Below the pieces are notes generated by a model. The model was not told where the DNA came from and did no database searches. It worked only from the letters and a program-made list of their open reading frames with translations. A DNA stretch of 26,790 nucleotides from Kiloniellales bacterium (GTDB taxonomy: Bacteria; Pseudomonadota; Alphaproteobacteria; Kiloniellales; JAKSDN01). How positions within the stretch are numbered: position 1 is the first letter of the stretch; each line of letters opens with the position of its first letter. This document shows positions 14,561-23,649 of the stretch, piece after piece. A program made the position numbers and the translations under genes. The stretch covers positions 1 through 26,790 of the forward strand of contig JAKSDN010000024.1 in NCBI GenBank assembly GCA_022360075.1, given 5' to 3'.

Positions 14561-17173
14561 ATGGCTGACATCGAAACGCTGACTCTGCCGCCCCAGGGTG
14601 GCGAGACGAAGGTTCGCGTGTCGGCCGGCATGCGGTATTACATCGATTACGATCCCGATGCACTTGAACCGGATCTGATCGACGGCGCTCTGCACCTTAG
14701 GGCGCTGGATGGCACGCTGATCATCCTGGAGAACTTCGAATCGGCCGCCCAGAGCGGCGAGCCCATCTTCATTATGCTTCAGGGCGGCGAGATGGTCCGC
14801 GGCGATGCGCTCATCGATCAGATCAGAGCGCGTGACCCGAACGACGGACCGCAGCCAATCAAGACAGAAGGCGGGCCAACGCCTTCGGAAAGCCCAAGCG
14901 GCGGCGGCAATCGCTACAACGACACATTGACCGATGCCTTTGTGGGCGTTCAGCGCGCGGTCGATGAGCTCGAGCTGGAGCCGAGCGTCATCCGCTTCGA
15001 AAGACCGCCGCCCAGCGCCGTGATCAACGTCGCTTCGACCAGTGATTTCTTCTCTAGCGGCAACCAGGAGCCCGTGATCGAGCCGGTCATCGCCAACCCG
15101 GACCGGGCTCGGCTGGAGGCGCCGCAAGGATCTCAAATCCCCGTCAGATTGGTCGAGGACGACCTGACCAGCAACGATTTCGGCCCCGGGCTCGCCGTGA
15201 GCTTCATCGCTGACGACGGCCTGGCCGATTCGCCCCTGCTCGTTGTTCCGACGGTCGGATTTCTGACCGTCGATGTCCCGTTTGGCACACTGCGCGTCTC
15301 CGCCGACGGTCGCTTCTCCTTCGAGGCCCAGGCGGATCTTCCGGCCCAAGTTCTCCTTGCACAGACCTTCACCTACGTGCTGACCGGCAACAATGGCTTG
15401 TCTTCCAGCACCACGCTCTCGATCGATTTCAGCCCCGACGCGGTCGATGACGGCGCCCCCGATCCGGACGACGAAGCCAGCCTGCTCATCGAGACCGGTG
15501 CGCCCGACGGGAGCTTCGTGCCGAGCAGCTTTCGCCTGAACCTATTGGAGAACGACATCCTGGGCTCGAGCCCGCTGCTCGCCTTGGCCGTGGTCGACGT
15601 CGCCTTCACAGGCGACTACGTGGCCGCCGTCAATCGCAGCGTGACCGCCGATGGCTTCCTGTTCGAGAGCGCGGATGGTGTTTGGACCTTCTCGCTCAAT
15701 GCGGCGACGGGGGAGGGCCTTTTCTCGCTCTTAGGGCCTTACGATCACAGCGCTCCTGGCGACGATGTCTTTGCGACACAGAGCTTCGCTTACACGATCG
15801 AGGACGAGGCCGGGGAGCGCGATAGCGCGACGATCACGATCGGGATCAAAGACGATCAGCCCGTCGCGGTCGCCGACATTGCGCCGCTCGGCCCCGGTGT
15901 CGCCGAGCTCAGCGCCTCCCTGTTCGTCAACGACGACCTCGGCGCGGACGGCGCGCGGGTAACCCTGGTCGAGGGCGAAGCCGTGCTCGAGGGCCAGGTC
16001 ACCGTGGTTCGGGGCCAGTTCGGCACGCTCGAGGTCGAGGCTGACGGCAGCTATCGCTACTTCCTCGACCCTTCGGCCCCGTCGCGGACACAACTCGCAG
16101 AGAGCTTCGTCTATCGCATTACCGATGGCGACGGCGATACGGCCACGGCGACGCTGACAATCGATATACAGCCCGACGCGGTCGACGACGGCGCGCCAGA
16201 TCCCGGCGATCCTGCGACACTCGTCGTCGAGGAGGCCGCGCCGAACGGCGACTTCCTCGACCCGCCGCCGCGGCTTGCCGGCAACGCCCTCGACAACGAT
16301 CTCTTCGGATCCGATCCACTGACCGACCCGCCCATCGTGGCGGTCGCCTACACGGGCAGTTACGCGCCAGGCGGCGTGACGGTCGCGGTGGTGCAAAGCG
16401 TGACGCCCGATGGCTTCCGCTTCGACAGCGCCGATGGAGTTTGGTCCTTCGAAATCGACACGCTGACCGGTGCCTACCTGTTTACTCTGGCCAAGGCATA
16501 TGATCACGGCGCCGATGCGGACGAGGTCCTCGCCTTGCAGACCTTCGACTACACGATCGAGGATGCCAGCGGGGATCGGGATACGGCGACGATCACGATC
16601 GGCATCCTCGACGATACGCCCGTCGCGCTGGCCGATCTCGACAGTCTTGGCCCGAGCGAGAGCATGACCAGCGGCGACTTGCTTGCCAACGACGATCAGG
16701 GCGCCGACGGCGCCTTGGTCACCCGTGTCGGAGATACCGACATCGGCGCACTCGGCACTGACGTGACCGGCCAGTTCGGGACTCTCACGATCGGGTCCGA
16801 CGGCGGCTACGTCTACGAGCTCGGGCCCAACAGGCCGAGCGAGACCACAGATGAGACCTTCACCTATAGCCTGACCGACGGCGATGGCGACAGTGCCACG
16901 GCGACGCTGACGATCACGATCGAGGCGGCGCCGGCGCCGGGTGCGGTCGAACTGCTTTTGCTGAGTGGTCCTCTCGGGAGTGCGGGCGACGTCGAAGCCT
17001 TGCGATACGAGAACCTTGTCGACGATCGCGAAGAGGCGCTGGTCGTATCCGGCCGGGAGTCGAATGCCATTGGAATGACAACGACAATCGCCCACCCGGC
17101 TTTCGAAGCCTCCCTCGGTTCCGGGCTCTCACCTCAAGAATTTGGGCACAAAGTTCACGTCGATGTTTCGTGA
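14561..17173 (+). CDS. VCBS-repeat surface or secreted protein
   Basis: An 870-residue acidic protein (rich in Asp, Ala, Gly, Thr) built mainly of repeats. There is no Sec signal. Residues 1-90 (RYYIDYDPDALEPD, LDGTLIILENF, IMLQGGEMVRGDAL) resemble the N-terminal domain of large type I-secreted adhesins. A linker follows, then five beta modules. Three are VCBS-type, ending in the pattern FTYSLTDGDGDSATATLTI. They alternate with two longer modules that begin PDAVDDGAPDP and end ATITIGIxDD; these two are 738 bp (246 residues) apart (15434 and 16172). The C-terminus has no GGXGXD calcium nonapeptides. No secretion ABC transporter is nearby. It is probably a cell-surface or secreted adhesion protein; the end may be truncated. 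Confidence 0.8.
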   Translation: MADIETLTLPPQGGETKVRVSAGMRYYIDYDPDALEPDLIDGALHLRALDGTLIILENFESAAQSGEPIFIMLQGGEMVRGDALIDQIRARDPNDGPQPIKTEGGPTPSESPSGGGNRYNDTLTDAFVGVQRAVDELELEPSVIRFERPPPSAVINVASTSDFFSSGNQEPVIEPVIANPDRARLEAPQGSQIPVRLVEDDLTSNDFGPGLAVSFIADDGLADSPLLVVPTVGFLTVDVPFGTLRVSADGRFSFEAQADLPAQVLLAQTFTYVLTGNNGLSSSTTLSIDFSPDAVDDGAPDPDDEASLLIETGAPDGSFVPSSFRLNLLENDILGSSPLLALAVVDVAFTGDYVAAVNRSVTADGFLFESADGVWTFSLNAATGEGLFSLLGPYDHSAPGDDVFATQSFAYTIEDEAGERDSATITIGIKDDQPVAVADIAPLGPGVAELSASLFVNDDLGADGARVTLVEGEAVLEGQVTVVRGQFGTLEVEADGSYRYFLDPSAPSRTQLAESFVYRITDGDGDTATATLTIDIQPDAVDDGAPDPGDPATLVVEEAAPNGDFLDPPPRLAGNALDNDLFGSDPLTDPPIVAVAYTGSYAPGGVTVAVVQSVTPDGFRFDSADGVWSFEIDTLTGAYLFTLAKAYDHGADADEVLALQTFDYTIEDASGDRDTATITIGILDDTPVALADLDSLGPSESMTSGDLLANDDQGADGALVTRVGDTDIGALGTDVTGQFGTLTIGSDGGYVYELGPNRPSETTDETFTYSLTDGDGDSATATLTITIEAAPAPGAVELLLLSGPLGSAGDVEALRYENLVDDREEALVVSGRESNAIGMTTTIAHPAFEASLGSGLSPQEFGHKVHVDVS

Positions 17174-17195
17174 GCGTTTCGGCGTGCCTTCGCGA

Positions 17196-19376
17196 TCAGT
17201 CGGCGGGGCACGCTCGGATCGTGAGACCTTGCGGCAGCTTGGTGGCTCGGTCGCCGCAGGCGGCATCGAGCTGAGCCTGCGACAGGCCCCGAGCCGTGGC
17301 GAGATCGGCACCGTCGAGACGCGCTCCCGTGAACAGGGCGCCTTCCAGTTTGGTGTTGGCGAAACGGGCACCGCTGAGAACTGCATCGATCAGAACGCTT
17401 CGCCGAAGATCGGCGTTGAGCAGCTCGGCGCCTTGAAGCTGGCTGCGGCGCAACCTCGCGTCCTGAAGGTTGGCTTCTCGCAAATCCGCATTGGCGAGGA
17501 CGCTATCCGCAAGCTGTGCGTTGCTAAGGTTCGCCTGCATCAGCATGGCCCCGGAGAGTGTTGCGCGGGTCAGATTCGCGTGATCGAGCGCGGCGTTCTT
17601 CAGCATAGCGCTTTGCAGCCTGGCCTCGAACAGATCGGCGCCGCTCAGCGTCGCCCCTTCCAAGAACGCACCCGCCAAGCGCGCCTCGTTCAAATTCGCG
17701 GCGCTGAGATCCGCTCTCCGAAGATAGGCGCCCTCGAGGTTCGCCCTCATCAGTTTGGCGCCGCCGAGCTTGGCGTCGGGCAGTTGGCCGCCACTGAGGT
17801 CGGCCTGTTCGATGATCGCGCCTTGGAGATTGGCGCGTAGGAGCCTTGCGCCCTTCATATCGGCTTTGAAGAGTTTGGCGGCGCGCAGATCGGCATTGTC
17901 GAGAAATGCACCGGCCAGAACGGTGTAGCGTAGATCGGCTTTGGCCAGGAAGGCGCCGCGGGCATCGGCGTAGCGGAGGTCCTGTCCTCTCAGTTGGGCA
18001 CCGGAGACGCCGACCAGCGCCTCGCGGTCGGCCTTGGCCAGTTGCCACCAAGTGTCCGGCCGGCGCGAAACCGCCGCCTCCGTGAGGTCCGCGAAGGTAC
18101 GGTAGCCAACCGCCTCCACGGCCGTGGACACCCAGCCCTTCGGCGCGTTTCGGGGATCCCCGAAAATGGCGTCGGCGCAAAGCGGATGGGCCACGGCGAC
18201 GAAGCCGAGTGCCAAAGCGCCGTTCGCAAATCCGTCCAAACCGACCGATCGTAAGCTCATGCGGGAACCTCGCTTGGCTTGCCGTCGCAAGGTTGCCCGG
18301 GCTCGCCGATAGAAGAGCACGCCAGCGCAGATCGAGGCCGCGAGCGCAAGGAATTGTGCGACGCTGATGCCGAGCTCGTGTCGTGGCAGATAGCGCAGCC
18401 AGAACAGGCCAAGGGTGAAGGGAACCAGCATCCAGGCGGCGAGGATCGAGATCCAGACCCGCAGGATCGAGAAGGCCGGCCTGGCCTGCTTCAGCAACGG
18501 CACGTGCGCGCGCACCAGGCTGGTCAGGAGCCAAGGGTAGGCCCGCTGGTCGAGCGGTCGTCCGTCTGGAAAGATCGCCGGCAGCCCCGCCAGGCTGTCC
18601 CACAGGCCCTGCATATAAAGATGCAAGTAAAGATAAAGCGTCAGCAACAGCGCAGGCGCCGCCCAATAGAAGCCGGCGATCGGCACATGGGTCTGGATGA
18701 TGGGCAGCGGAGTCGATGAGGCATTGGTGATAAGCGTGACGTCAGTGGTCGTGGCGATCGTCAACCAAGAGAAGACGCAAGCGCCGATCACCGTGAGGAA
18801 TAGCGCCCGGGCATGCTTTGACAGCTCCGCGACATGGCCTAGCCCTTCGAACTGGCCGATGCCGCTCGGCAGGGTCGCGCCCGTCAGGTCGAGGCCGGCG
18901 AACTCGCCGCCCAACAGGCCCTTCGCGTCGGTCAGGTCGACGTCGCGCAAGGAGGCCGTCTCGATCGACCTGACCTTGCTCAGGTTGGCGCCGACGAGCC
19001 GGGCCCGGCCGAGGTCGGCGTTCTTGAGGTCGGCCTTCCTGAGGTTCGCGCCTTCGAGGTTGGCGTTGCGCAGGCTCGCGCCGCTCAGCACCGCGCGCCG
19101 CAGGTCCGCGCCCTCGAGGTTGGCGAGCTCGAGATCGGCGCCGGCGAGATTGGCCTGCTGGAGGCGCGCGCCTTGAAGGTCGGCGCGGCGCAGATCGGCG
19201 TCCTCCAGGTCGAGCCGAGTGCCCTTGCGGCCAGCCGAGTCGAGCCAGCGGGCGTGGGCCTGCAGGCGCGGCTCGAGCTCCTCGCGCGTATAGGCCCGGA
19301 AGAGCGGCGCCTCCTCGCCTTGCAGCGGTGTCACGAGGACCGCCGCCTGCGCCGGGCTCGCCTTCGCCTCGCTCAT
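17196..19376 (-). CDS. Pentapeptide-repeat membrane protein
   Basis: A 726-residue protein with pentapeptide repeats on both sides of a membrane domain. Residues about 54-157 are A(D/N)LxxA repeats such as LRRADLQGARLQQANLAGAD. Residues about 190-398 hold some five hydrophobic segments (191-209, 233-253, 305-327, 338-356, 382-398). Residues about 459-705 return to tandem repeats, for example GAKLMRANLEGAYLRRADLS. Pentapeptide repeats fold as a square beta helix; the two blocks are probably on the same cytoplasmic side or linked across the membrane. Function is unknown. GGAGGAG lies upstream of the ATG. It converges with the VCBS gene (22 bp between stops) and diverges from the AraC/GyrI gene. 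Confidence 0.88.
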   Translation of the reverse strand: MSEAKASPAQAAVLVTPLQGEEAPLFRAYTREELEPRLQAHARWLDSAGRKGTRLDLEDADLRRADLQGARLQQANLAGADLELANLEGADLRRAVLSGASLRNANLEGANLRKADLKNADLGRARLVGANLSKVRSIETASLRDVDLTDAKGLLGGEFAGLDLTGATLPSGIGQFEGLGHVAELSKHARALFLTVIGACVFSWLTIATTTDVTLITNASSTPLPIIQTHVPIAGFYWAAPALLLTLYLYLHLYMQGLWDSLAGLPAIFPDGRPLDQRAYPWLLTSLVRAHVPLLKQARPAFSILRVWISILAAWMLVPFTLGLFWLRYLPRHELGISVAQFLALAASICAGVLFYRRARATLRRQAKRGSRMSLRSVGLDGFANGALALGFVAVAHPLCADAIFGDPRNAPKGWVSTAVEAVGYRTFADLTEAAVSRRPDTWWQLAKADREALVGVSGAQLRGQDLRYADARGAFLAKADLRYTVLAGAFLDNADLRAAKLFKADMKGARLLRANLQGAIIEQADLSGGQLPDAKLGGAKLMRANLEGAYLRRADLSAANLNEARLAGAFLEGATLSGADLFEARLQSAMLKNAALDHANLTRATLSGAMLMQANLSNAQLADSVLANADLREANLQDARLRRSQLQGAELLNADLRRSVLIDAVLSGARFANTKLEGALFTGARLDGADLATARGLSQAQLDAACGDRATKLPQGLTIRACPAD

Positions 19377-19522
19377 CGCCTTGCGATCTCCTCCTGTGGC
19401 GGCGAAATGATAACGCAGTTCCCGCGGAAGGAGTTAGCGGTGAAAACGGACAGCAATCCCGATCAAGCGCCGCCCTTTTTCCCACTGTAAAGATGGGCTG
19501 GCACGAGGATGACGGAGGCGGC

Positions 19523-20362
19523 ATGGCCAAGCCGGTAGAGCGCGCACTTTGGACGATCGAGCATCGTCTCGGAGAGCATCTTTCGCTGCGCGCCGTGGCC
19601 GACGCGAGCGGCGTCTCGCCGTTTCATCTGACCCGTGTCTTCGCCGGGGCGACCGGGCTCTCCGTCATGCGATATGTCCGCGCCCGGCGTTTGAGCGAAG
19701 CGGCGCGGCGCCTGGCCCGGGACGACGCAGATATCCTCTCCGTCGCCCTGGAGGCGGGATATGCCTCGCACGAGGCCTTTACCCGTGCCTTTCGCGAGCA
19801 GTTCGGTCTCGTGCCGGAGGCGGCGCGGGCCGCGCGCAGCGTCGAGAACCTGAGACTGGTGGAGCCAATCAGAATGAACGACGACCTCAAGACCGATCTC
19901 CAGGCCCCTCGCATCGAACAGCGCCCGGGCTTTCGCGTGGCCGGACTGTCAGAGCGCTACACATTCGAGACCAACCAGGGCATTCCCGCGCTCTGGAAGC
20001 GTTTCGCCCCGCACATCGGGCATCTGCCGGGCCAAGTCGACGCGGTCACCTACGGCGTTTGCTACAACGTCGAGGAGGACGGCGGCTTCGACTACTTGGC
20101 CAGCGTGGAGGTTGCCCACTTCGACGACCTGCCGCCCGAGCTCGATCGTTTGACGATCGAACCCCAGAACTATGCGGTCTTCGAGCACAGGGGGCATGTC
20201 GCCGAAATACGCAGGACGGTCCACGCGATCTGGAACGGCTGGCTGCCGAAGGCCGCGTACCGTCAGGCCAAGGCCCTGGACTTCGAGCGCTACGACGGCC
20301 GTTTCGACCCGGCAACAGGCGAGGGCGTCGTCGAGATCTGGGTGCCGATCGAGGCCCGATAG
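19523..20362 (+). CDS. AraC-type regulator with C-terminal GyrI-like effector domain
   Basis: Transcription regulator of 279 residues. The AraC DNA-binding domain comes first (about 7-105): LSLRAVADASGVSPFHLTRV is the first helix-turn-helix and ILSVALEAGYASHEAFTRAF with FGLVPEAAR is the second. A GyrI/Rob-like small-molecule-binding domain follows (about 120-279), with HIGHLPGQVDAVTYGVCYN and YAVFEHRGHVAEIRRTVHAI. This order matches Rob and many drug- or stress-responsive regulators. The ATG at 19523 is preceded by GGAGG at a good distance; the upstream frame extension is not supported. It is divergent from the pentapeptide gene, a possible target. Confidence 0.9.
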   Translation: MAKPVERALWTIEHRLGEHLSLRAVADASGVSPFHLTRVFAGATGLSVMRYVRARRLSEAARRLARDDADILSVALEAGYASHEAFTRAFREQFGLVPEAARAARSVENLRLVEPIRMNDDLKTDLQAPRIEQRPGFRVAGLSERYTFETNQGIPALWKRFAPHIGHLPGQVDAVTYGVCYNVEEDGGFDYLASVEVAHFDDLPPELDRLTIEPQNYAVFEHRGHVAEIRRTVHAIWNGWLPKAAYRQAKALDFERYDGRFDPATGEGVVEIWVPIEAR

Positions 20363-20392
20363 GCGGCCAGCAGCGCCCTACCGGCAACGCCC

Positions 20393-21010
20393 CTAGAGGT
20401 CCGGAGACTGCGAGCAGACCCACACGATCGTGGCGTGGTTCGGGCTGTTCGACACACAGGCATGCGCCATCGTGCTGTCGAAGTACATGGAGTCGCCTTG
20501 CCTCAACACGACGGGTTCATAGTGCTCCAGGAACACAACGACTTCACCTGACAGCACGAAAACAAACTCCTCGCCATTGTGCCGCGGCCAGTCGCCAAAC
20601 TTCATGATGTCGTGGCATTTTATCGTCGCCACGATGGGAATAATTTTCTTGTGGGAAAGCGAAGAGCAGAGCATTTCGTAGTCGTATTGCTCAGTTGCGT
20701 AGAGCTTTCCTTCTCCCGATCGGGTGACGGTCTGTCGGCCGAGCGCGACCTGCTGCGTGCCGCCTGAAAACAGCGCCTCGACATCGATGCCGAAGCCTTC
20801 GGCGATCCGGACGATGTTGTCGTAGGTCGGAGACATCTGGCCGTTTTCTATCTTCGAAAGCGTCGAAGGCGCGAGGCCGGTGTGCATCGCCGCCTCCTGC
20901 AAGGTCAGCCGCCGCGCCTTGCGAATCTCCCGCAAACGCTCGCCAAGTTGCGCTCGAATACGCTTTCGATGCGCTGAGCCTCGAGATTCCGCTCGTTGGT
21001 TCATAGGCAT
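20393..21010 (-). CDS. XRE-family regulator with C-terminal cupin domain
   Basis: A 205-residue regulator with an N-terminal XRE helix-turn-helix (about 21-78: LGERLREIRKARRLTLQEAA, then TGLAPSTLSKIENGQMSPTY) and a C-terminal cupin (about 125-200: HNGEEFVFVLSGEVVVFLEH, then LRQGDSMYFDSTMAHACVS), the architecture of PuuR-like regulators. The ATG at 21008-21010 is chosen because AGGA lies eight bases upstream; the open frame further up covers the promoter. It is divergent from the peptide transporter operon and most likely controls it through the palindrome at 21025-21040, with the cupin sensing a substrate or product. Its stop is 30 bp from the convergent AraC/GyrI gene. Confidence 0.92.
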   Translation of the reverse strand: MPMNQRAESRGSAHRKRIRAQLGERLREIRKARRLTLQEAAMHTGLAPSTLSKIENGQMSPTYDNIVRIAEGFGIDVEALFSGGTQQVALGRQTVTRSGEGKLYATEQYDYEMLCSSLSHKKIIPIVATIKCHDIMKFGDWPRHNGEEFVFVLSGEVVVFLEHYEPVVLRQGDSMYFDSTMAHACVSNSPNHATIVWVCSQSPDL

Positions 21011-21023
21011 AGAATGTTTCCTA

Positions 21024-21051
21024 TTGGAAAAATTTTTCCATTTGGTATAAT
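21024..21051 (+). promoter_or_regulatory. Promoter of the peptide transporter operon with overlapping 16-bp operator palindrome
   Basis: A perfect -10 TATAAT (21046-21051) is preceded at 16 bp by TTGGAA (21024-21029). The perfect palindrome TGGAAAAATTTTTCCA (21025-21040) covers the -35 and most of the spacer, so a bound dimer would block RNA polymerase. It lies 15 bp from the start of the divergent XRE-cupin gene, so the same site could control that gene too. Confidence 0.7.
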
Positions 21052-21131
21052 CCTTACACAGGGCGAGTGCAAACGCCTGAATCGGCCTTGGCACCCACGA
21101 CGAAGAACCAGCTATCAGGGAGCAATGGGGA

Positions 21132-22658
21132 ATGCGCGGGCATCACGGTAGAAAAGTCTGGGCGGCGCTATGCATGTTGGCGTCCCTCGCGACGGCAAGC
21201 TCGGCGATCGCCGGTAAAGACGACGACACATTGAACGTCGGGCTTACGGCAGAGATCGCGACTCTTGATTACTACTTCGGCTCGGGCCGAAACAATCTGA
21301 TCATGTCGCAGCATATTTTCGATACGCTGATCTACAAGGATCAGGACACTGGGAATTTCGTGCCCGCTTTGGCGGAGAGCTTCGAATACCTCGATGATAC
21401 GACGATCGAGTTCACCCTGCGCCAAGGGGTCAAGTTCCACGACGGCAGCGAATTGGACGCGGATGACGTCGTTTATACCTTGAACAAAGTCGCCGATCCC
21501 GACTACGGCGTGGTCTATCAAATCGCGGTGAGTTGGATCGACAAGGCCGAAAAGGTCGATCAAAACAAAGTTCGCCTGCACATGAAAAGGCCCTACCCCG
21601 TCGCCCTCGAATGGCTCGGGGGTTTCCTGCCGATCTACCCGAAAGACTACTATGAGAAGGTCGGTAAGGAAGGCATGGCCGTGAAGCCGATCGGAACCGG
21701 CCCCTACCGTGTCGTCGACGTGACGCCGGGCACGCACTGGGCGCTGACCCGCTTTGAGGAGCACTACAAGGACAGTCCGAAAGGCAGCGCCATTGGCAAC
21801 ATCGATGTCAGGGTCATTCCCGAAGCCAACACGCAGTTCACCGAGCTGCTGACGGGCAAGCTGGACTTCATCTGGAAGTTCACACCCGACCAGGCGGAAA
21901 GGCTGGAGGGCCGGAGCGGCATCACGGTCAAAGGCACGCCGATCCTCCGCGTCGTCTACATGCAGCCCAACGTCACCGACGAATCGCCCGTGAAGGACGC
22001 GCGCGTTCGCAAGGCGATCAATCACGCGATCGACCGCCAGCAGATCATGGAAGCCTTCGTCGGAACTGGAGCCCAGGTCGTCAATACGCCCTGCAACCCG
22101 GTGCAGTTCGGCTGTTATTCCGATGTCGCCGCCTATCCCTACGACCCCGGCAAGGCACGGGCGCTGTTGGCGGAGGCCGGCTATGCCGACGGTTTCTCGA
22201 TGAAGCTGCTGGTATCGCAGTCGCCCTCCTCGGCGCGCTCGGTGGCCGAGGCGATCCTGGCCAATCTCGCGGATGTCGGGATCGCCGCCGACATCGAGAT
22301 ACAGCAGTACGCCGCGGCGCGCGAAAAGTGGATTGGTGGAGACTATCCCTTGATCTTCATGAGCTGGGGGTCCTGGGGTATCGGCGATGTCGCCATGTTC
22401 ACCAGCGAGTTCTTCGGCGGCGGGGACGTCGACAAGGTCAGGGACTCGGAAATCATCGACCACATCAAGACGGCGGACGGTTCGATCGATCGCGCGGTTC
22501 GCGAGGCGAACTACGCGAGCGTCATGAAAAAGGTCGCAGAGCAGGCCTATTGGGTCCCGCTGTGGACCTATGCCGTGAGCTATGCGGTGAGCGAGGACCT
22601 CAACTTCACGCTCGACGCCGACGAGATCGCGCGCTTCTTCAACGCCAGTTGGCAGTAG
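21132..22658 (+). CDS. ABC transporter substrate-binding protein, family 5 (peptide/nickel/opine type)
   Basis: Periplasmic receptor of 508 residues. The Sec signal peptide (MRGHHGRKVWAALCMLASLA) ends near SSAIA at residue 27. Family 5 landmarks follow: LNVGLTAEIATLDYYFGSGR, then FVPALAESFEYLDDTTIEFT, LRQGVKFHDGSELDADDVVY, and PVKDARVRKAINHAIDRQQI. The length is normal. It is the first gene of the operon, about 75 bp after the predicted transcription start. The dipeptidase-like gene downstream favours peptides or amino-acid conjugates as substrate, but the family also binds glutathione, nickel complexes and sugars. Confidence 0.93.
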   Translation: MRGHHGRKVWAALCMLASLATASSAIAGKDDDTLNVGLTAEIATLDYYFGSGRNNLIMSQHIFDTLIYKDQDTGNFVPALAESFEYLDDTTIEFTLRQGVKFHDGSELDADDVVYTLNKVADPDYGVVYQIAVSWIDKAEKVDQNKVRLHMKRPYPVALEWLGGFLPIYPKDYYEKVGKEGMAVKPIGTGPYRVVDVTPGTHWALTRFEEHYKDSPKGSAIGNIDVRVIPEANTQFTELLTGKLDFIWKFTPDQAERLEGRSGITVKGTPILRVVYMQPNVTDESPVKDARVRKAINHAIDRQQIMEAFVGTGAQVVNTPCNPVQFGCYSDVAAYPYDPGKARALLAEAGYADGFSMKLLVSQSPSSARSVAEAILANLADVGIAADIEIQQYAAAREKWIGGDYPLIFMSWGSWGIGDVAMFTSEFFGGGDVDKVRDSEIIDHIKTADGSIDRAVREANYASVMKKVAEQAYWVPLWTYAVSYAVSEDLNFTLDADEIARFFNASWQ

Positions 22659-22730
22659 GAAGCACCAAGGCGGCTGACAGCCCGTGGGCAAAACGGTGCG
22701 GCGGGCCTCGGACGTCATCGGAATGCCTCG

Positions 22731-23648
22731 ATGATCGCCTATGCGGCAAAGCGGCTTGGGCTCGCGCTGCTGGTGGCGGTCGCCGTTTCGGCCGCGAGCT
22801 TCGGCTTGCTGTACCTTACCGGCGACCCGGCGACCGCCATCGTCGGCCCGTCAGGGACCGATGCCGATATTGCCAACGTGAGGCGGGTCTACGGCTTCGA
22901 CCGCCCAATCGTCGTCCAATACGTGGATTGGCTTTGGCGCGCCCTGAACGGTGATCTCGGCACGAGCTTCTTTTTCAAGCTGCCGGTTCATGACCTGCTG
23001 GCCAATCGGCTGCCGATTACCTTGACGCTCGGGCTCTCCGCGATCGTCTTTGCCGTCGTGCTGGCGATCCCCCTCGGCGTCGCCGCCGCCGTGCGGCCGA
23101 ACAGCTTCGTCGACCGCCTGGCCCTCGTGCTATCGGTCACCGGTCAGGCGCTGCCGAGTTTCTGGTTCGCCTTGATGCTGATCGTGTTGTTCAGCGTCAT
23201 CTATCCCATCCTGCCCAGCTCGGGGACGGAAAGCTGGAAGAGCTTCGTGCTGCCTTCCGTCGTGTTGGGCTACTACGCGACCCCCGCGATCATGCGCCTG
23301 ACGCGTTCCGGCATGATCGAGGTGCTGGAGTCGGACTACATTCGCACCGCGCGCGCCAAGGGCCTCTACCGCTCCAGCGTGCTGTTCAAGCACGCGCTGA
23401 GGAACGCGATCATTCCAGTGGTCAGCCTTTCCGCGGCTCAGTTCGGTTTTATGCTGGCCGGCTCGGTCGTGGTCGAAAGCGTGTTCGCGCTGCAAGGCGC
23501 GGGCCGGCTGGCTTGGGAGTCGATCACGCGCGGCGATCTGCCGACGGTTCAAGCGATCATTCTAATCTTCTCGATCGCCTACGTGGTGCTCACGCTTCTG
23601 GCCGATCTGCTGAACGCCTGGCTGGACCCGAGAATCAGGGTCACCTGA
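22731..23648 (+). CDS. DppB-type ABC transporter permease
   Basis: Inner-membrane permease of 305 residues with about six hydrophobic segments. It starts MIAYAAKRLGLALLVAVAVS and has the conserved FDRPIVVQYVDWLW then NGDLGTSFFFKLPV region of DppB/OppB proteins. The cytoplasmic EAA-like loop is near SDYIRTARAKGLYRSSVLFK, followed by HALRNAIIPVV. It follows the binding-protein gene by 72 bp and precedes the DppC-type gene by one base (stop 23646-23648, GTG at 23650), so the two permeases are translationally coupled. Confidence 0.94.
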   Translation: MIAYAAKRLGLALLVAVAVSAASFGLLYLTGDPATAIVGPSGTDADIANVRRVYGFDRPIVVQYVDWLWRALNGDLGTSFFFKLPVHDLLANRLPITLTLGLSAIVFAVVLAIPLGVAAAVRPNSFVDRLALVLSVTGQALPSFWFALMLIVLFSVIYPILPSSGTESWKSFVLPSVVLGYYATPAIMRLTRSGMIEVLESDYIRTARAKGLYRSSVLFKHALRNAIIPVVSLSAAQFGFMLAGSVVVESVFALQGAGRLAWESITRGDLPTVQAIILIFSIAYVVLTLLADLLNAWLDPRIRVT

Positions 23649-23649
23649 C

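Noticed and set aside
14282..15349. 355-codon minus-strand frame opposite the start of the VCBS gene
   Set aside because: No recognisable domain, and it overlaps the clear N-terminal and VCBS modules on the plus strand.
15731..17095. 454-codon minus-strand frame
   Set aside because: Mirror of the repeated VCBS modules; its own repeats follow the same 738-bp period and carry no family motif.
21168..22718. 516-codon minus-strand frame opposite the peptide-binding protein gene
   Set aside because: Antisense shadow; the plus strand has a signal peptide and complete family 5 motifs.
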